NCBI GenBank assembly: GCA_902609095.1
Contig: CACLQQ010000005.1
Coordinates: 1 to 64,000 of the forward strand
Origin: an uncultured Bacteroidota bacterium
Lineage (GTDB): Bacteria > Bacteroidota > Bacteroidia > Chitinophagales > Saprospiraceae
Direction of reading: 5' to 3'
Length of the DNA stretch: 64,000 bases
Shown: one piece after another, positions 1-10,318 of the stretch
How the letters are laid out: the number at the start of each line of letters is the position of its first letter
How positions within the stretch are numbered: position 1 is the first letter of the stretch
Notes under the pieces: generated by a model
The model's input: only the letters and a program-made list of their open reading frames with translations
What the model was told of the DNA's origin: nothing
Database searches by the model: none
Made by a program: the position numbers and the translations under genes

Positions 1-747
1 GGACGGGCTAATAATTCCAATAGATATTCTTTTGATATTAAGAATACTTGTAATAGTCGATCATGCTTGAATATCGTAGATGCCGATAGCACTTCAGTAC
101 TCATCCGAATGATTAAACAAGGAGACCAGATAGTTGTCATGTCCAGATTCGGTAATGATATTTGGTCTATACAAAACAGATATAATCGTGGTGCCTTTCC
201 GATGAATGGATCAATAGTAAGCTGCGGTGGAACATGTAGTACACCATTCCCAGATACAGTACAATTAGGATTTTTGACTTATACTGACTGGCCCAAAGTG
301 AGTTGTCTAAGTACAGCATTTCATAATAGTAATACAATTCATCCTGATTCTCGCGGCATGGATAATCCTACTCCAGGAATAACTTTTAATCCTGATCTCA
401 AAGGAAGTTTCGACTTCATCCGATTTGACTCTCTGAATATACCGGCTGATTGGATCGATAATAATTATGATGTCTCGTATCCTGGCAACATCGCTGATTA
501 TGAGTTCATTGCTGAGTATAACTACCATACAGATAATCATTGTCCAGAGTATCATGACGTTATAAGTTTACCAACTTCTGACTCCTTTATCCAAGTAACT
601 GCAGATAGTCTAATCAATTGCGCTATCAACATGGATTCAGTATCATCAGTCAACTTCTCAAGTGGTTAAGAAATACTGTTGAGTAATGGTTTTGAACTGA
701 TTAGTGGGACTTCATTTACAGCACAAGTAGCTGACTGTACAAACTAA
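1..747 (+). pseudogene. C-terminal part of a large secreted protein, cut by window start, with one in-frame stop
   Basis: Frame 1 is open from base 1 (GRANNSNRYSFDIKNTC...). In-frame TAA at 667-669, then the same frame continues EILLSNGFELISGTSFTAQVADCTN* to 747. This tail resembles the GFE..g..F.A.i..C tail common in Bacteroidota secreted proteins. Confidence 0.55.
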
Positions 748-1000
748 TTATTCCAGTTTATTGATTCGATAAATAGGCGTTTGTATCCAAGAAATAGTCT
801 GTAGGAGACATAGATAATAATTTATGTTGTACGACTTTCTCCTTTTATTGATATCGATCACTTAATACCAACTAATTGCTGGGCGGCATATAACCATAAG
901 GCATTTTCACTGGGAGTTGGTTGTGCTCATAAATACGATCAAATAAATAGAGAATAGTCATATTGGTAGGGACCGTAGCGAGTTATAACTCACTGATATC

Positions 1001-1576
1001 TCAAGTCATTTCATACGTCATTTGGTAAGCTACTCCTAACATTGTTGGCCACTCATAATTATTCTGCCCAAAACGCAATGTGTCTCCTTTAATCTTCAAA
1101 TACTTATCATAGTCATCTGATTGATAACTTAATCTATTCTCGTAGTCTTCGCTCTGGTTAATATCCGTTTTAATGATTTGAGGCTTCCCTGCTTTATCCT
1201 TGATTCCTTGCCAGTATATTCCATCAGGATGTATGATAACCCAATCCGTCATATAATCGCCATAGGAGGCTCCATCTCTTGTTAACAGCATAGTACCAGT
1301 CGGAGGGTCCATATAGATAAACATCTCTCCAGCGTGACCGAATTCTCCTGTCGCAATCAGTTCATTGCGACAACCCCATCGCCATTCCTCAGAGAAATAA
1401 TAGAGACCTTTTTCAAGATTCCAATTTTCATTTCTATATTCCGTCGGCTCCCATCGAGAACTATTAGTCTGTTTTGTTTCTTAGATTAAAGGTTTAGCAA
1501 CAGAGCTTTCGCTCTTCTTGTTATCACAGGACGTGTAAACTGTAATTATGAATAATAGACTAATGATCTCCCTCAT
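1001..1576 (-). pseudogene. Lipoprotein with a single nonsense codon (TAA at 1481-1483, codon 32)
   Basis: Minus-strand reading MREIISLLFIITVYTSCDNKKSESSVAKPLI*ETKQTNSSRWEPTEYRNENWNLEKGLYYFSEEWRWGC...GEMFIYMDPPTG... All in one frame (1576 and 1324 are in phase). Lipobox-like TSC. Confidence 0.6.
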
Positions 1577-1612
1577 ATGATAAACACTTTTTTAGATTAA
1601 GAAATATAACAA

Positions 1613-2206
1613 TTACCTGACCCATTTAACAGAACCAACTATCCTATTCATATCCTCCCTCAAGAAACTAATCACGGGAGCCACACTGTCGAAGTTTACT
1701 TTAGTATCAAAATAAAGAGAACCTCTAAAGAAGTGTTCCTTCTCATCAGAAATATAGAACTGATAGGGTGTAGCTACCGGTCCTTCTATCTTGAAGAGCA
1801 TTCCTTTGGAGCCGTGATCTGTTTCTACAGCTATTTCATCTCTATAGCTGGCCTTAATATTATGTTTGCTGACCATGGTATAAGCGTCTTCTCGCAGCTT
1901 GTCATAAGTATTGACCTCATCTATTGGATAATAGCTACAATGAATTACTGCACCTAAATCTGCAGCTCGAATATCGAACCAACATGGATGTATAAGTCGC
2001 TCGTCATCTCTCTGTGGTTTCATCAAGAGCTGTGCATAGTTAGGCAACTTTATAATAAATGGACAGATCTCTTCAGTATGCAACTCCCAATTTGAGCTGG
2101 GGAAATCGATTCTTGGGTATTGATGAGATCGAGGTTTAGCAATGTTATCTGGACCACATGACAAGCTAAGGAAACAAAGGTTTATTGCCATCAATACTAA
2201 CTTCAC
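1613..2206 (-). CDS. gldD: Gliding motility lipoprotein GldD
   Basis: Lipoprotein signal (LSLSCG), HQYPRIDFP and CPFIIKLPNYA motifs; directly follows gldE. Confidence 0.85.
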   Translation of the reverse strand: MKLVLMAINLCFLSLSCGPDNIAKPRSHQYPRIDFPSSNWELHTEEICPFIIKLPNYAQLLMKPQRDDERLIHPCWFDIRAADLGAVIHCSYYPIDEVNTYDKLREDAYTMVSKHNIKASYRDEIAVETDHGSKGMLFKIEGPVATPYQFYISDEKEHFFRGSLYFDTKVNFDSVAPVISFLREDMNRIVGSVKWVR

Positions 2207-3603
2207 AGACTTATGTTTATCTTTTCTATACGACGTTGAGTCACAGAGATTATTTTAAACTTGAGATGTTTATATACAATTTCTTTGTCCCTTCTTGGGA
2301 GTTGACCTTCTAACTCTAAGATTAATCCAGCTAAAGAGTCAGCATTTCCTCTTCCTTCATTGAACAAGTCACTATCCATATTGATGATTCGTGCTACGTC
2401 ATTAAGGAGGGTCTTGCCATCAAAAATGTAGTTATGGTCATCGATTTTCATATAGTCAACTTCATCCTCTGTATCAAACTCGTCTCTAATGTCTCCAATT
2501 ACTTCTTCCATGACATCCTCTAGGGTTACAATACCCTGAGTACCTCCATACTCATCAACAACGATCGCCATATGAGTTCGCTTTAGTTGAAATTCCTTCA
2601 GAAGCTCATCAATTTTTTTCGATTCTGGAATATAGAGCGTATTAGTCCTTATTAAATTTACCCACTGAAAATTTGCCTTTTCTAATGTATAGTTCAATAG
2701 ATCTTTGACATATAGGATGCCGTTGATGTTGTCAAAATCTTCTTCATAGACTGGAATCCTGCTGTAACCAGAGTCCTTAACGATTTTCATGACTTCCATA
2801 AAATCTGCGGCGATATCGATCGCCGTAATATCTATGCGGCTCCTCATAATCTGTTTAGTAATAAGATCACCAAACTTTATAATTCCCTTGAGAATATCGA
2901 CATCCTCACTATCTGCTTCCTCTGCAACAGCTAAGTCTATGGCCTTATCAATTTCTTTTTTATCTGTAGTACTGTTAGTCGTTAACCGTTGTCGATAGAT
3001 TCTCTCCTCCATACTACTCGAAAACCCCACCAACAAACTATTTAGAGGGCTGAATAAAATAGATAGTAGAGTTAGTGGTAGCGCCATCAGTTTGGCATGT
3101 CTTACATTGTTCAAGTTGGCATAAATCTTAGGAGCTACCTCCCCGAATAATACTAACAAGAACGTAACTCCAACAATCGTAATAGAGACACTTGTAATGG
3201 AAGCCAAAAATGAAATACTTACCCAATCTATACCTAAGCTTGCAATTAATGATTCGGACCACACTTCTAGAGTAGCTTGTGTAATCATCCTACCTAATAA
3301 ATAATCAGATAAAATGACAATACCGATATTAATAAAGTTGTTACTGATTAATATGGTGGCAAGTAGATTTCTAGGATGTTCTTTCAATCTCTTAATCCGG
3401 CTACTATTTTCATTGGGCTCCTCTTTCAAACCCTCTAAGTCCTTAGGAGTAAGCGAGAAATAAGCTACCTCTGACGCTGAGATTAACGCAGATGCGAATA
3501 ATAGCAGTAATAAAAGCGACGTTATGCCTATGTAATCACTTACATCTGATAGTAATTGGACTTGTATAAAGAGTAACTCTAAGGTGGGGGGCTCCGGGTC
3601 CAA
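2203..3603 (-). CDS. gldE: GldE, hemolysin/CorC-type CBS-domain membrane protein
   Basis: DUF21 transmembrane region, CBS pair (SRIPVYEEDFDNINGILYVKDLL; HMAIVVDEYGGTQGIVTLEDVMEEVIGDI), CorC C-terminal domain. Confidence 0.88.
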   Translation of the reverse strand: MDPEPPTLELLFIQVQLLSDVSDYIGITSLLLLLLFASALISASEVAYFSLTPKDLEGLKEEPNENSSRIKRLKEHPRNLLATILISNNFINIGIVILSDYLLGRMITQATLEVWSESLIASLGIDWVSISFLASITSVSITIVGVTFLLVLFGEVAPKIYANLNNVRHAKLMALPLTLLSILFSPLNSLLVGFSSSMEERIYRQRLTTNSTTDKKEIDKAIDLAVAEEADSEDVDILKGIIKFGDLITKQIMRSRIDITAIDIAADFMEVMKIVKDSGYSRIPVYEEDFDNINGILYVKDLLNYTLEKANFQWVNLIRTNTLYIPESKKIDELLKEFQLKRTHMAIVVDEYGGTQGIVTLEDVMEEVIGDIRDEFDTEDEVDYMKIDDHNYIFDGKTLLNDVARIINMDSDLFNEGRGNADSLAGLILELEGQLPRRDKEIVYKHLKFKIISVTQRRIEKINISL

Positions 3604-3633
3604 ATTATAGTGTTTAGTTAATTAATTGATTTT

Positions 3634-4092
3634 TTAAAATGGAAGATCATCCTCTTCTGGAAGCGTCGGAGCACTACTTATCTGTGGACTTTCGACCTTA
3701 GGAAATTGTTCTTCTATGCTCGGGAAGTTTCCTCCTTGCGCTAACTGTTGAGCCATTTCATTTCCTTCTCTTCGTTCGAGAGATCTGAAATAGTTAGATA
3801 CAATCTCAGTCGTTCTGCGATCATTGCCTTCTTGATCTTGCCACTTTCTATGGCTAATCTTTCCATCTACATATACTAAGTGACCTTTTTTCAATATACG
3901 CTCTGCTCTCTCTGCTTGATTTCCCCAACATACTATATCATGCCATTCTGTTCGAGTTTGCCACTGACCAGTACGATCCTGGTAATTTTCATTCGTGGCA
4001 AGAGAAAATTTAGTCACTTTGGACCCTCCTTCAAAATGCCTGATTTCAGGGTCTTTCCCGAGATTACCAATTAAGGTTACTTTATTAATCAT
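3634..4092 (-). CDS. ssb: Single-stranded DNA-binding protein
   Basis: MINKVTLIGNLGKDPEIRHFEGGSKVTKFSLATNENY...; acidic tip EEDDLPF. Confidence 0.95.
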   Translation of the reverse strand: MINKVTLIGNLGKDPEIRHFEGGSKVTKFSLATNENYQDRTGQWQTRTEWHDIVCWGNQAERAERILKKGHLVYVDGKISHRKWQDQEGNDRRTTEIVSNYFRSLERREGNEMAQQLAQGGNFPSIEEQFPKVESPQISSAPTLPEEDDLPF

Positions 4093-4137
4093 AGTTATTG
4101 GCTCTAATTAATATACGAAGATATCTATTTAAATTTT

Positions 4138-5175
4138 TTACTCCATCTCAAGAAAATCAATTAAAAACTCATCAATAAGTCGAGGCATCGCATAATCCTC
4201 ATAATTGACGGTGTCAATATAAACTTGATCAGAACTTATTGTACCGATTTGAATAGAATAGAAACTGACATGTACATCTTGGTGTGTCAGTTTTTGCTTT
4301 TTATCTAAGACGTAGGATATGGACTCTTTTGATACATTGATATTCTCTGTAATAATTTCTTTAGCCTTGTCAAAATCAGGTTTAAATTCACATTCGATTA
4401 ACGGTGTTGTATAAAGACCTCTCCAGACATCTTTTTCCAACCTTTTTTCAATAAGCACTTTACCATGGCTTATAGAAACACAAGCTATGAAATAGCGTCT
4501 TCGACGCTTTAACATCTTTTCTTTTTTGGGTAATTCATGAACTATACCCTGTTGATATGCCTTACAGATATCTTGGGTAGGGCAAAACATGCAGTCAGGG
4601 TTTTTTGGTCGGCAACAAAGTGCCCCAAAATCCATGATTGCTTGATTATATGCTGCTGGTCGTTCTTGATCGAGGAGATCTTGAGCTAAGGAAGCAAATT
4701 CTTTCTTACCTGTTGTAGAATTGATCGGCACAAATATTCCATACATCCGACTCAACACTCTATACACATTACCATCAACTACAGCATGGGGTACGCCATA
4801 TGCAAAACTACTGATAGCGGCTGACGTATATGGACCAATACCTGGTAGACGCTCAATCAACTCTTTGCTATCTGGAAAGATTCCATTATACTCCTCAACA
4901 ATTATCTTGGCTGCCTTATGCATATTTCGAGCTCTACTGTAGTATCCTAGACCCTTCCAGAGCCTAAGCAACACATCTTCCTCGGCATCAGCTAAATCAT
5001 AGACGGTCGGAAATGCATCCACCAGACTTAGATAATATTTAGTTCCTTGTTGGACTCGAGTTTGTTGAAGCACGATTTCTGAAATCCAAATTTTATAAGG
5101 GTCATTGGTCTTCTTCCACGGAAGTTGCCGATCTATCGTTTTATGCCAGCTGAGTATCTTCTCCGTAAAACTCAT
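4138..5175 (-). CDS. mutY: A/G-specific adenine glycosylase
   Basis: DPYKIWISEIVLQQTRVQQG, LPGIGPYTSAAISSFAYG, Fe-S cysteines CRPKNPDCMFCPTQDIC. Confidence 0.95.
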   Translation of the reverse strand: MSFTEKILSWHKTIDRQLPWKKTNDPYKIWISEIVLQQTRVQQGTKYYLSLVDAFPTVYDLADAEEDVLLRLWKGLGYYSRARNMHKAAKIIVEEYNGIFPDSKELIERLPGIGPYTSAAISSFAYGVPHAVVDGNVYRVLSRMYGIFVPINSTTGKKEFASLAQDLLDQERPAAYNQAIMDFGALCCRPKNPDCMFCPTQDICKAYQQGIVHELPKKEKMLKRRRRYFIACVSISHGKVLIEKRLEKDVWRGLYTTPLIECEFKPDFDKAKEIITENINVSKESISYVLDKKQKLTHQDVHVSFYSIQIGTISSDQVYIDTVNYEDYAMPRLIDEFLIDFLEME

Positions 5176-5206
5176 ATTCCTATTCCCTATTCAAATTGCA
5201 CATAAT

Positions 5207-5240
5207 AAAAAGAGAGACACAGACCTCCGTATCTCTCTTT
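5207..5240 (-). terminator. Intrinsic terminator downstream of the sigma factor gene
   Basis: AAAGAGAGA (5209-5217) / TCTCTCTTT (5232-5240), with TTTTATTAT following on the minus strand. Confidence 0.7.
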
Positions 5241-5266
5241 GTTCTAGAGCTTTTTATTTTATCTAT

Positions 5267-5815
5267 TTATGCTGATAACTTACTTCTGATAGTACTGTAA
5301 TTACCATATTGGCCCATTATAGTCTTTTTAAGTTCTTTTCTCGCAAAGAAGATTCTGCTTTTAACAGTTCCTAAGGGCAACTCTAATTTGTCAGCTATTT
5401 CTTGGTACTTATAGCCGACATAGTGCATTTCAAAAGGTATACGAATTGAGTCTTCAAGGTCTTTAATCATTTTTGTTAGCTCCTCCATCTGAATATTTGT
5501 ACCAGCGCCGTTACTCACGATTGTACTGCTACTATTGATGAAATATAAATTATCAGTAGTATCAACTATAGTATTAGCCTTAGTTTTCTTTCTATAGTTA
5601 TTAATGAATATGTTTTTCATGATAGTGAAGAGCCATGCTTTTAAGTTGGTTCCTGCCTTGAACTTATCTCTATTGGTCATTGCTCTGAAAGCTGTTTCCT
5701 GATAAAGATCTTTTGCTTCCTCATTGTCTTTAGTCAAATTATATGCAAATGATTTGAGCGAAGGAGTTAGAGAATCAAATTTGATGTTAAAATCGACTTT
5801 ATTCATAGTGTCCAT
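5267..5815 (-). CDS. RNA polymerase sigma factor, sigma-70/ECF family
   Basis: DLYQETAFRAMTNRDKFKAGTNLKAWLFTIMKNIFIN (region 2) and YQEIADKLELPLGTVKSRIFFARKELKK (region 4). Confidence 0.9.
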   Translation of the reverse strand: MDTMNKVDFNIKFDSLTPSLKSFAYNLTKDNEEAKDLYQETAFRAMTNRDKFKAGTNLKAWLFTIMKNIFINNYRKKTKANTIVDTTDNLYFINSSSTIVSNGAGTNIQMEELTKMIKDLEDSIRIPFEMHYVGYKYQEIADKLELPLGTVKSRIFFARKELKKTIMGQYGNYSTIRSKLSA

Positions 5816-5989
5816 AACGGGGTATTAAAGTTACCACAAGATAGGTTAATGTTTAACAAAATCAAAGATTAGCTTGAACATTGTTTAAACATCAATGTGA
5901 AAACATTAATTATATCTGTATATTGTCTTGATAATCAATATATTATGAAATATATATGTGATTTCAATTTTCAATAAAAATTGAAAGTT

Positions 5990-7081
5990 TTATTTCTGAG
6001 CCTTCTTATATAGGTATATCGATATCAGATAAAATAGAATATTAGGTACCCAAACCCCGATCAAAGGCGGAATACTGAGATTACTCGCAAAGGTTTCAGA
6101 AAACTTAGACAAGACTGCATAGGTAGCTCCCAAACCAACCCCGATAGCCAAGTGCATCCCTAATCCCCCTCGAATCTTCTTAGTTCCAATGGTGGCTCCA
6201 ATCAAAGTCAGGATAAATATGGTGAATGGTCCAGCAGTTCGCTTATATGCCTCTATCGTATAACGTTTCGTATTATCGAGCCCTCTGAGCTCTTCATATT
6301 TGATATACTCCTTTAGTTCAGGAGTACTCATGATTTCCATTTGTTTACTGTGCCTAATAAAATCACCTGGCTTCATATTTAATGAAGTATCTAATTGCTC
6401 CGTTCGACCTATTTTGATCCTTTCATCAAGTCTACCAAACGATCGCATTTCATAATTCTTGGCCCTCCATTTATCTATATCCTTAACGTAGGTCAAACGG
6501 TCAGCCTTAAGTATTGACTTTAGATTACCACCCTCATTAAAATGCTCTAGCCTAAAATACCTTAGAGACGAATCCTTTTTATCATAGTAACGACAATATA
6601 TCTTTTGGTCTTCTGATATATAGAACTGAATATCATTACTCAGTACCTTTTTAATCGACCTGCTGATATACTTACTTTTGAATTCATTAAGTTGAAAGGT
6701 GCTCTGAGGAATAACATAGTTTTCTCCTATCCAGTGCAATGAGGCTACGATACCTGCACCTATAATCATCGGTCTTAGAATCCGAGTATAATTCATACCT
6801 GCTGAAAGCATCGCTATGATCTCCGAATCCCGGGCCATCCTCGAAGTAAAAAATATTACTGACAAGAAGGCGAAAAGAGGCCACAGCTCACCATTGAGCC
6901 ACGGAATAAAATGAACATAATAGTCTAATGCGACTTCTTTAAAGCTGAGATCATTAGAGATGAACTTACCTATCCGCTCGCTGACATCCATGGCAACAGA
7001 TACCACAGAGATCATCACAATAGTATACATAAACGTGACTAAGTACTTCTTGATGATATATCTATCAAGCTTTTTAATCAT
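5990..7081 (-). CDS. LptF/LptG (YjgP/YjgQ) family permease
   Basis: DRYIIKKYLVTF N-terminus, MARDSEIIAMLSAGMNYTRILRP motif, C-terminal transmembrane helices. Confidence 0.88.
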   Translation of the reverse strand: MIKKLDRYIIKKYLVTFMYTIVMISVVSVAMDVSERIGKFISNDLSFKEVALDYYVHFIPWLNGELWPLFAFLSVIFFTSRMARDSEIIAMLSAGMNYTRILRPMIIGAGIVASLHWIGENYVIPQSTFQLNEFKSKYISRSIKKVLSNDIQFYISEDQKIYCRYYDKKDSSLRYFRLEHFNEGGNLKSILKADRLTYVKDIDKWRAKNYEMRSFGRLDERIKIGRTEQLDTSLNMKPGDFIRHSKQMEIMSTPELKEYIKYEELRGLDNTKRYTIEAYKRTAGPFTIFILTLIGATIGTKKIRGGLGMHLAIGVGLGATYAVLSKFSETFASNLSIPPLIGVWVPNILFYLISIYLYKKAQK

Positions 7082-7797
7082 TAGCCATAGAGTTCATAAT
7101 ATATGTTCTTATCATCCAGCTTCATGTTATTAGTCAATTTATCTATAGCTTGATCAATCATATTTTGCCAACCACAGAGATAGTATTTGGTATCTCCCTG
7201 CTCCCCGGTAGAAATCCTATCATATAGATTATGAACGTATCCTTGATATCCTTTGTATGACTCACGTGATAAAGCCACATGATAGTTAAACCAATTACAA
7301 CTTTGTTCCAATTCTATAAACTCACTTCCGTATAAGATACTTTCAGCTGTTCGTGTGCCATACACTAAATGAACCTCAGTCTTTACCTCTGATCCATTAG
7401 CAATAGCCTGAATCATACTTCTGAATGGAGCAACTCCAGTCCCCGTACATATCATTATCAGTGTTGATGGCATTTCGGTAGGTAGTACGAATGCCCCAAG
7501 AGGCCCTTTGTAAGTTATTGAGCTACCTCTCTCTACCTGATCAAATAAGTATGTGCTAGCTGTACCTTTAGGAACTCGAGATATACACAGTTCTATAGTC
7601 TCAGACTCCCATAAGTTGGCTATAGAGTAACTCCTCCATCGTTCTAATCTCTTTTCTCCGATCGGCAGATCCATTGTAATAAATTGACCTGGTTTAAACG
7701 ACTCTTTGTGAGACCTATCGGTCTTTAAGGATATTGTTCTATATCCTTCTGCAACATCAACTATTTCATCGATGACACCAGTATTCCATTTAGGCAT
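7081..7797 (-). CDS. Ferredoxin--NADP(+) reductase family flavoprotein
   Basis: FAD motif RWRSYSIAN, NAD motif MICTGTGVAPFRSMI, C-terminal YYLCGWQNMIDQAI. Confidence 0.85.
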   Translation of the reverse strand: MPKWNTGVIDEIVDVAEGYRTISLKTDRSHKESFKPGQFITMDLPIGEKRLERWRSYSIANLWESETIELCISRVPKGTASTYLFDQVERGSSITYKGPLGAFVLPTEMPSTLIMICTGTGVAPFRSMIQAIANGSEVKTEVHLVYGTRTAESILYGSEFIELEQSCNWFNYHVALSRESYKGYQGYVHNLYDRISTGEQGDTKYYLCGWQNMIDQAIDKLTNNMKLDDKNIYYELYG

Positions 7798-7849
7798 TTT
7801 AAAATTGATTTACTTTGTTTAAGAATCATTTATAACAGGATACGTATCC

Positions 7850-8815
7850 ATGCTCCACAAAACTACATCAAAGTGCTATGATAAGTTCTGTGCTGATCAT
7901 CAGACAGTTCTACCTTTGTTTTATAATAGCTGGTACTTAGATGCTGCTTGTGGTAAGGAAAGTTGGGATGCCGCTGTTTTTACAGACAAAAATGGGCAGA
8001 CCTTAGGCATATGGCCTTATCATATAAAGTCTAAATATGGTCTTCGATATATCACCATGCCCACCTTGACTCCATATATGGGACCATGGATTGTACTGAT
8101 AAAAGAGGCTAAAAGTTCAACAATCAATAGTAACCAACATAATATCATCAGTACGCTCAATGCCAACATACCAGATGTACATTTTAGCACGATACATACT
8201 CATCCAGACTTATTGAATTTGCTATCGCTGCAATGGGCAGGTTATCAAGAACTCAAAAGGTACACCTATCGACTTGATCTCTCCAATGGGAATCTTTGGG
8301 AGAATCTAGATGCCAAACAAAGAAACATTATAAGAAAAGCAGGATCTACTCTTATAGTAAGACAATCATCAGATATTGAGAAGTTCTACGATTATAATAG
8401 CATGAGTTTTGATCGGCAATCTGAAAAAATTCCATACAAGCTCAATGAACTGACTTCCATCGATAATGCCCTAAATCAACAGAATAGCAGAGTAATATTA
8501 CAAGCGCATAATCCTACAACAGGTAGAACTCATGGTATGATCTACTTGGTATATGATCAACTTACCGTATACCTGATCGCAATAGGGAGTGATTCTGAAG
8601 AGAGGCATCAGGGAAGTATTCCGCTATTAGTTTGGAAGGCCATTTCAAAATTTTCAACTTCTCACAAAATTTTTGATTTTGAAGGAAGTATGATTCCTAA
8701 TATCGAGCGATTCTTTAGATCCTTTGGAGGCACACTGATTCCTTATAGTCGATTATTCAGATCTAAACATATAGGCATTGATTTAATATTAAAGCTGTCT
8801 GGTCGGTATGGCTAA
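7850..8815 (+). CDS. FemAB/GNAT-like acyltransferase
   Basis: Fold and motif pattern NLWENLDAKQRNIIRKA ... DFEGSMIPNIERFFRSFGGTLIPY. Confidence 0.7.
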   Translation: MLHKTTSKCYDKFCADHQTVLPLFYNSWYLDAACGKESWDAAVFTDKNGQTLGIWPYHIKSKYGLRYITMPTLTPYMGPWIVLIKEAKSSTINSNQHNIISTLNANIPDVHFSTIHTHPDLLNLLSLQWAGYQELKRYTYRLDLSNGNLWENLDAKQRNIIRKAGSTLIVRQSSDIEKFYDYNSMSFDRQSEKIPYKLNELTSIDNALNQQNSRVILQAHNPTTGRTHGMIYLVYDQLTVYLIAIGSDSEERHQGSIPLLVWKAISKFSTSHKIFDFEGSMIPNIERFFRSFGGTLIPYSRLFRSKHIGIDLILKLSGRYG

Positions 8816-9668
8816 GAAGGCTGTTCTCATCGCTAATATTGATACTGCTGATATCAATAATAATGGCATCACAAAAATATTGATGGGTAAAGCTAAGGGA
8901 CTATCAAGCTGTGACTATGATGTAGATATCCTATCAAACTGGAAAAACGAAGTCAGGCTTAATGGTTCTATGATCCATCAAAATAGGATGGATGCCGAAG
9001 TTGATTAGTAAACTGAACTGATACAAACCCTTATATCCTATATTATCTGCAACTTATGATCTTCTCTGGTTGAGGCGTCATGTGGTAAATCCAGATCTAA
9101 TTCGATTCCTCGACTATCTAAAATTACAGAAGGATGACACAAAAATTATAATCGACCTGCCCACCTATCCTTACAATCAAGAATGGCATGGAATCAAAGG
9201 ATCATTAGCTCTTTTAATAGATAAAACATATGCTAAAAAGCTGCACAGATATATTGACATAATTACGCATAGTGGACCAGAAACTGAACTATTTGTATAC
9301 GCACAGTAAAATTGTCCAATGGTATTGATATATCAGAAGTTCCATTAAATACCGCAGCTAATCCTGAGCTCACCAATATCCTTGGTATTGGTACACTCGG
9401 AATTCATCGCACAGGAGTTCCTATTAATTCTTCTCTCAAACATCAAGAAAATTGTGCACGAGGAATTCCATTCATTTATTCAGGTTCTAATCCCGACTTT
9501 GATACATGCCATATCATCAAGAGATATGAGGAAAATGAGTCTGTTATTCATCTGGATGAGTTGAAGACATTCTACAATAAAATTAAAACTATAAGGGATC
9601 ACGGCAAATATCATTTGAGTTGGAGTCGTAAAATACAACCTGTCATAAAGAAGGTTGTGAACACTTGA
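8808..9668 (+). pseudogene. Glycosyltransferase-like pseudogene in three ORF fragments
   Basis: MAKKAVLIANIDTADINNNGITKILMGKAKGLSSCDYDVDIL... stop at 9008, then fragments at 9070-9309 and 9312-9668 in different frames (SNGIDISEVPLN, GIPFIYSGSNPDFD). Overlaps the FemAB gene by 8 nt. Confidence 0.6.
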
Positions 9669-9763
9669 CAGAACAAGTCTCATCATTACCTGACATAATG
9701 ACGGCTAAAACAGTATGGCAGAGATATTGTTACTGAATTTCTAAGTAATTAAACATAGTTGCG

Positions 9764-10309
9764 ATGAGCAAAGAAGATATCCAAAAGGTAGAGAAAAAAG
9801 CAGAAGGCCATAAGAAAGAAAAGAAAAAAGGACGTCAATCAAAGACAGCAAAATTGGAAGAAAAAATCGCTGATTTAGAAGCTGATGTAGCTGAGTCAAA
9901 AGATAAATATATCAGACTATATGCTGAGTTTGATAATTATAAAAAGCGTACGATTAAGGAACGTTTAGACCTCATCAATACAGCGGGTCGAGATACATTA
10001 TCAGCTCTATTGCCAGTATTAGATGATTTTGATCGGGCTAAGAAAAGTGCTGATGATGATTCGATGAATGAAGTGTTCACAGAGGGCGTGACTATGGTGT
10101 ATAACAAATTCAAAGGGCTACTTAATTCCAAAGGGGTTAAAGAGATGTCCAGTACTGGAGAATCTTTTGATCCTGAGCTGCATGACGCAATTACAGAAAT
10201 TCCTGCCCCAAGCGATGATATGAAGGGTAAGATTATAGATACAATCGAGAAAGGATATATGCTCAACGATAAGATTATCAGACATGCTAAAGTTGTCGTT
10301 GGCAAATAA
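9764..10309 (+). CDS. grpE: Co-chaperone GrpE
   Basis: LRLYAEFDNYKKRT-like motif, LLPVLDDFDRA, C-terminal beta domain; followed by dnaJ. Confidence 0.93.
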   Translation: MSKEDIQKVEKKAEGHKKEKKKGRQSKTAKLEEKIADLEADVAESKDKYIRLYAEFDNYKKRTIKERLDLINTAGRDTLSALLPVLDDFDRAKKSADDDSMNEVFTEGVTMVYNKFKGLLNSKGVKEMSSTGESFDPELHDAITEIPAPSDDMKGKIIDTIEKGYMLNDKIIRHAKVVVGK

Positions 10310-10318
10310 GACATAAAA

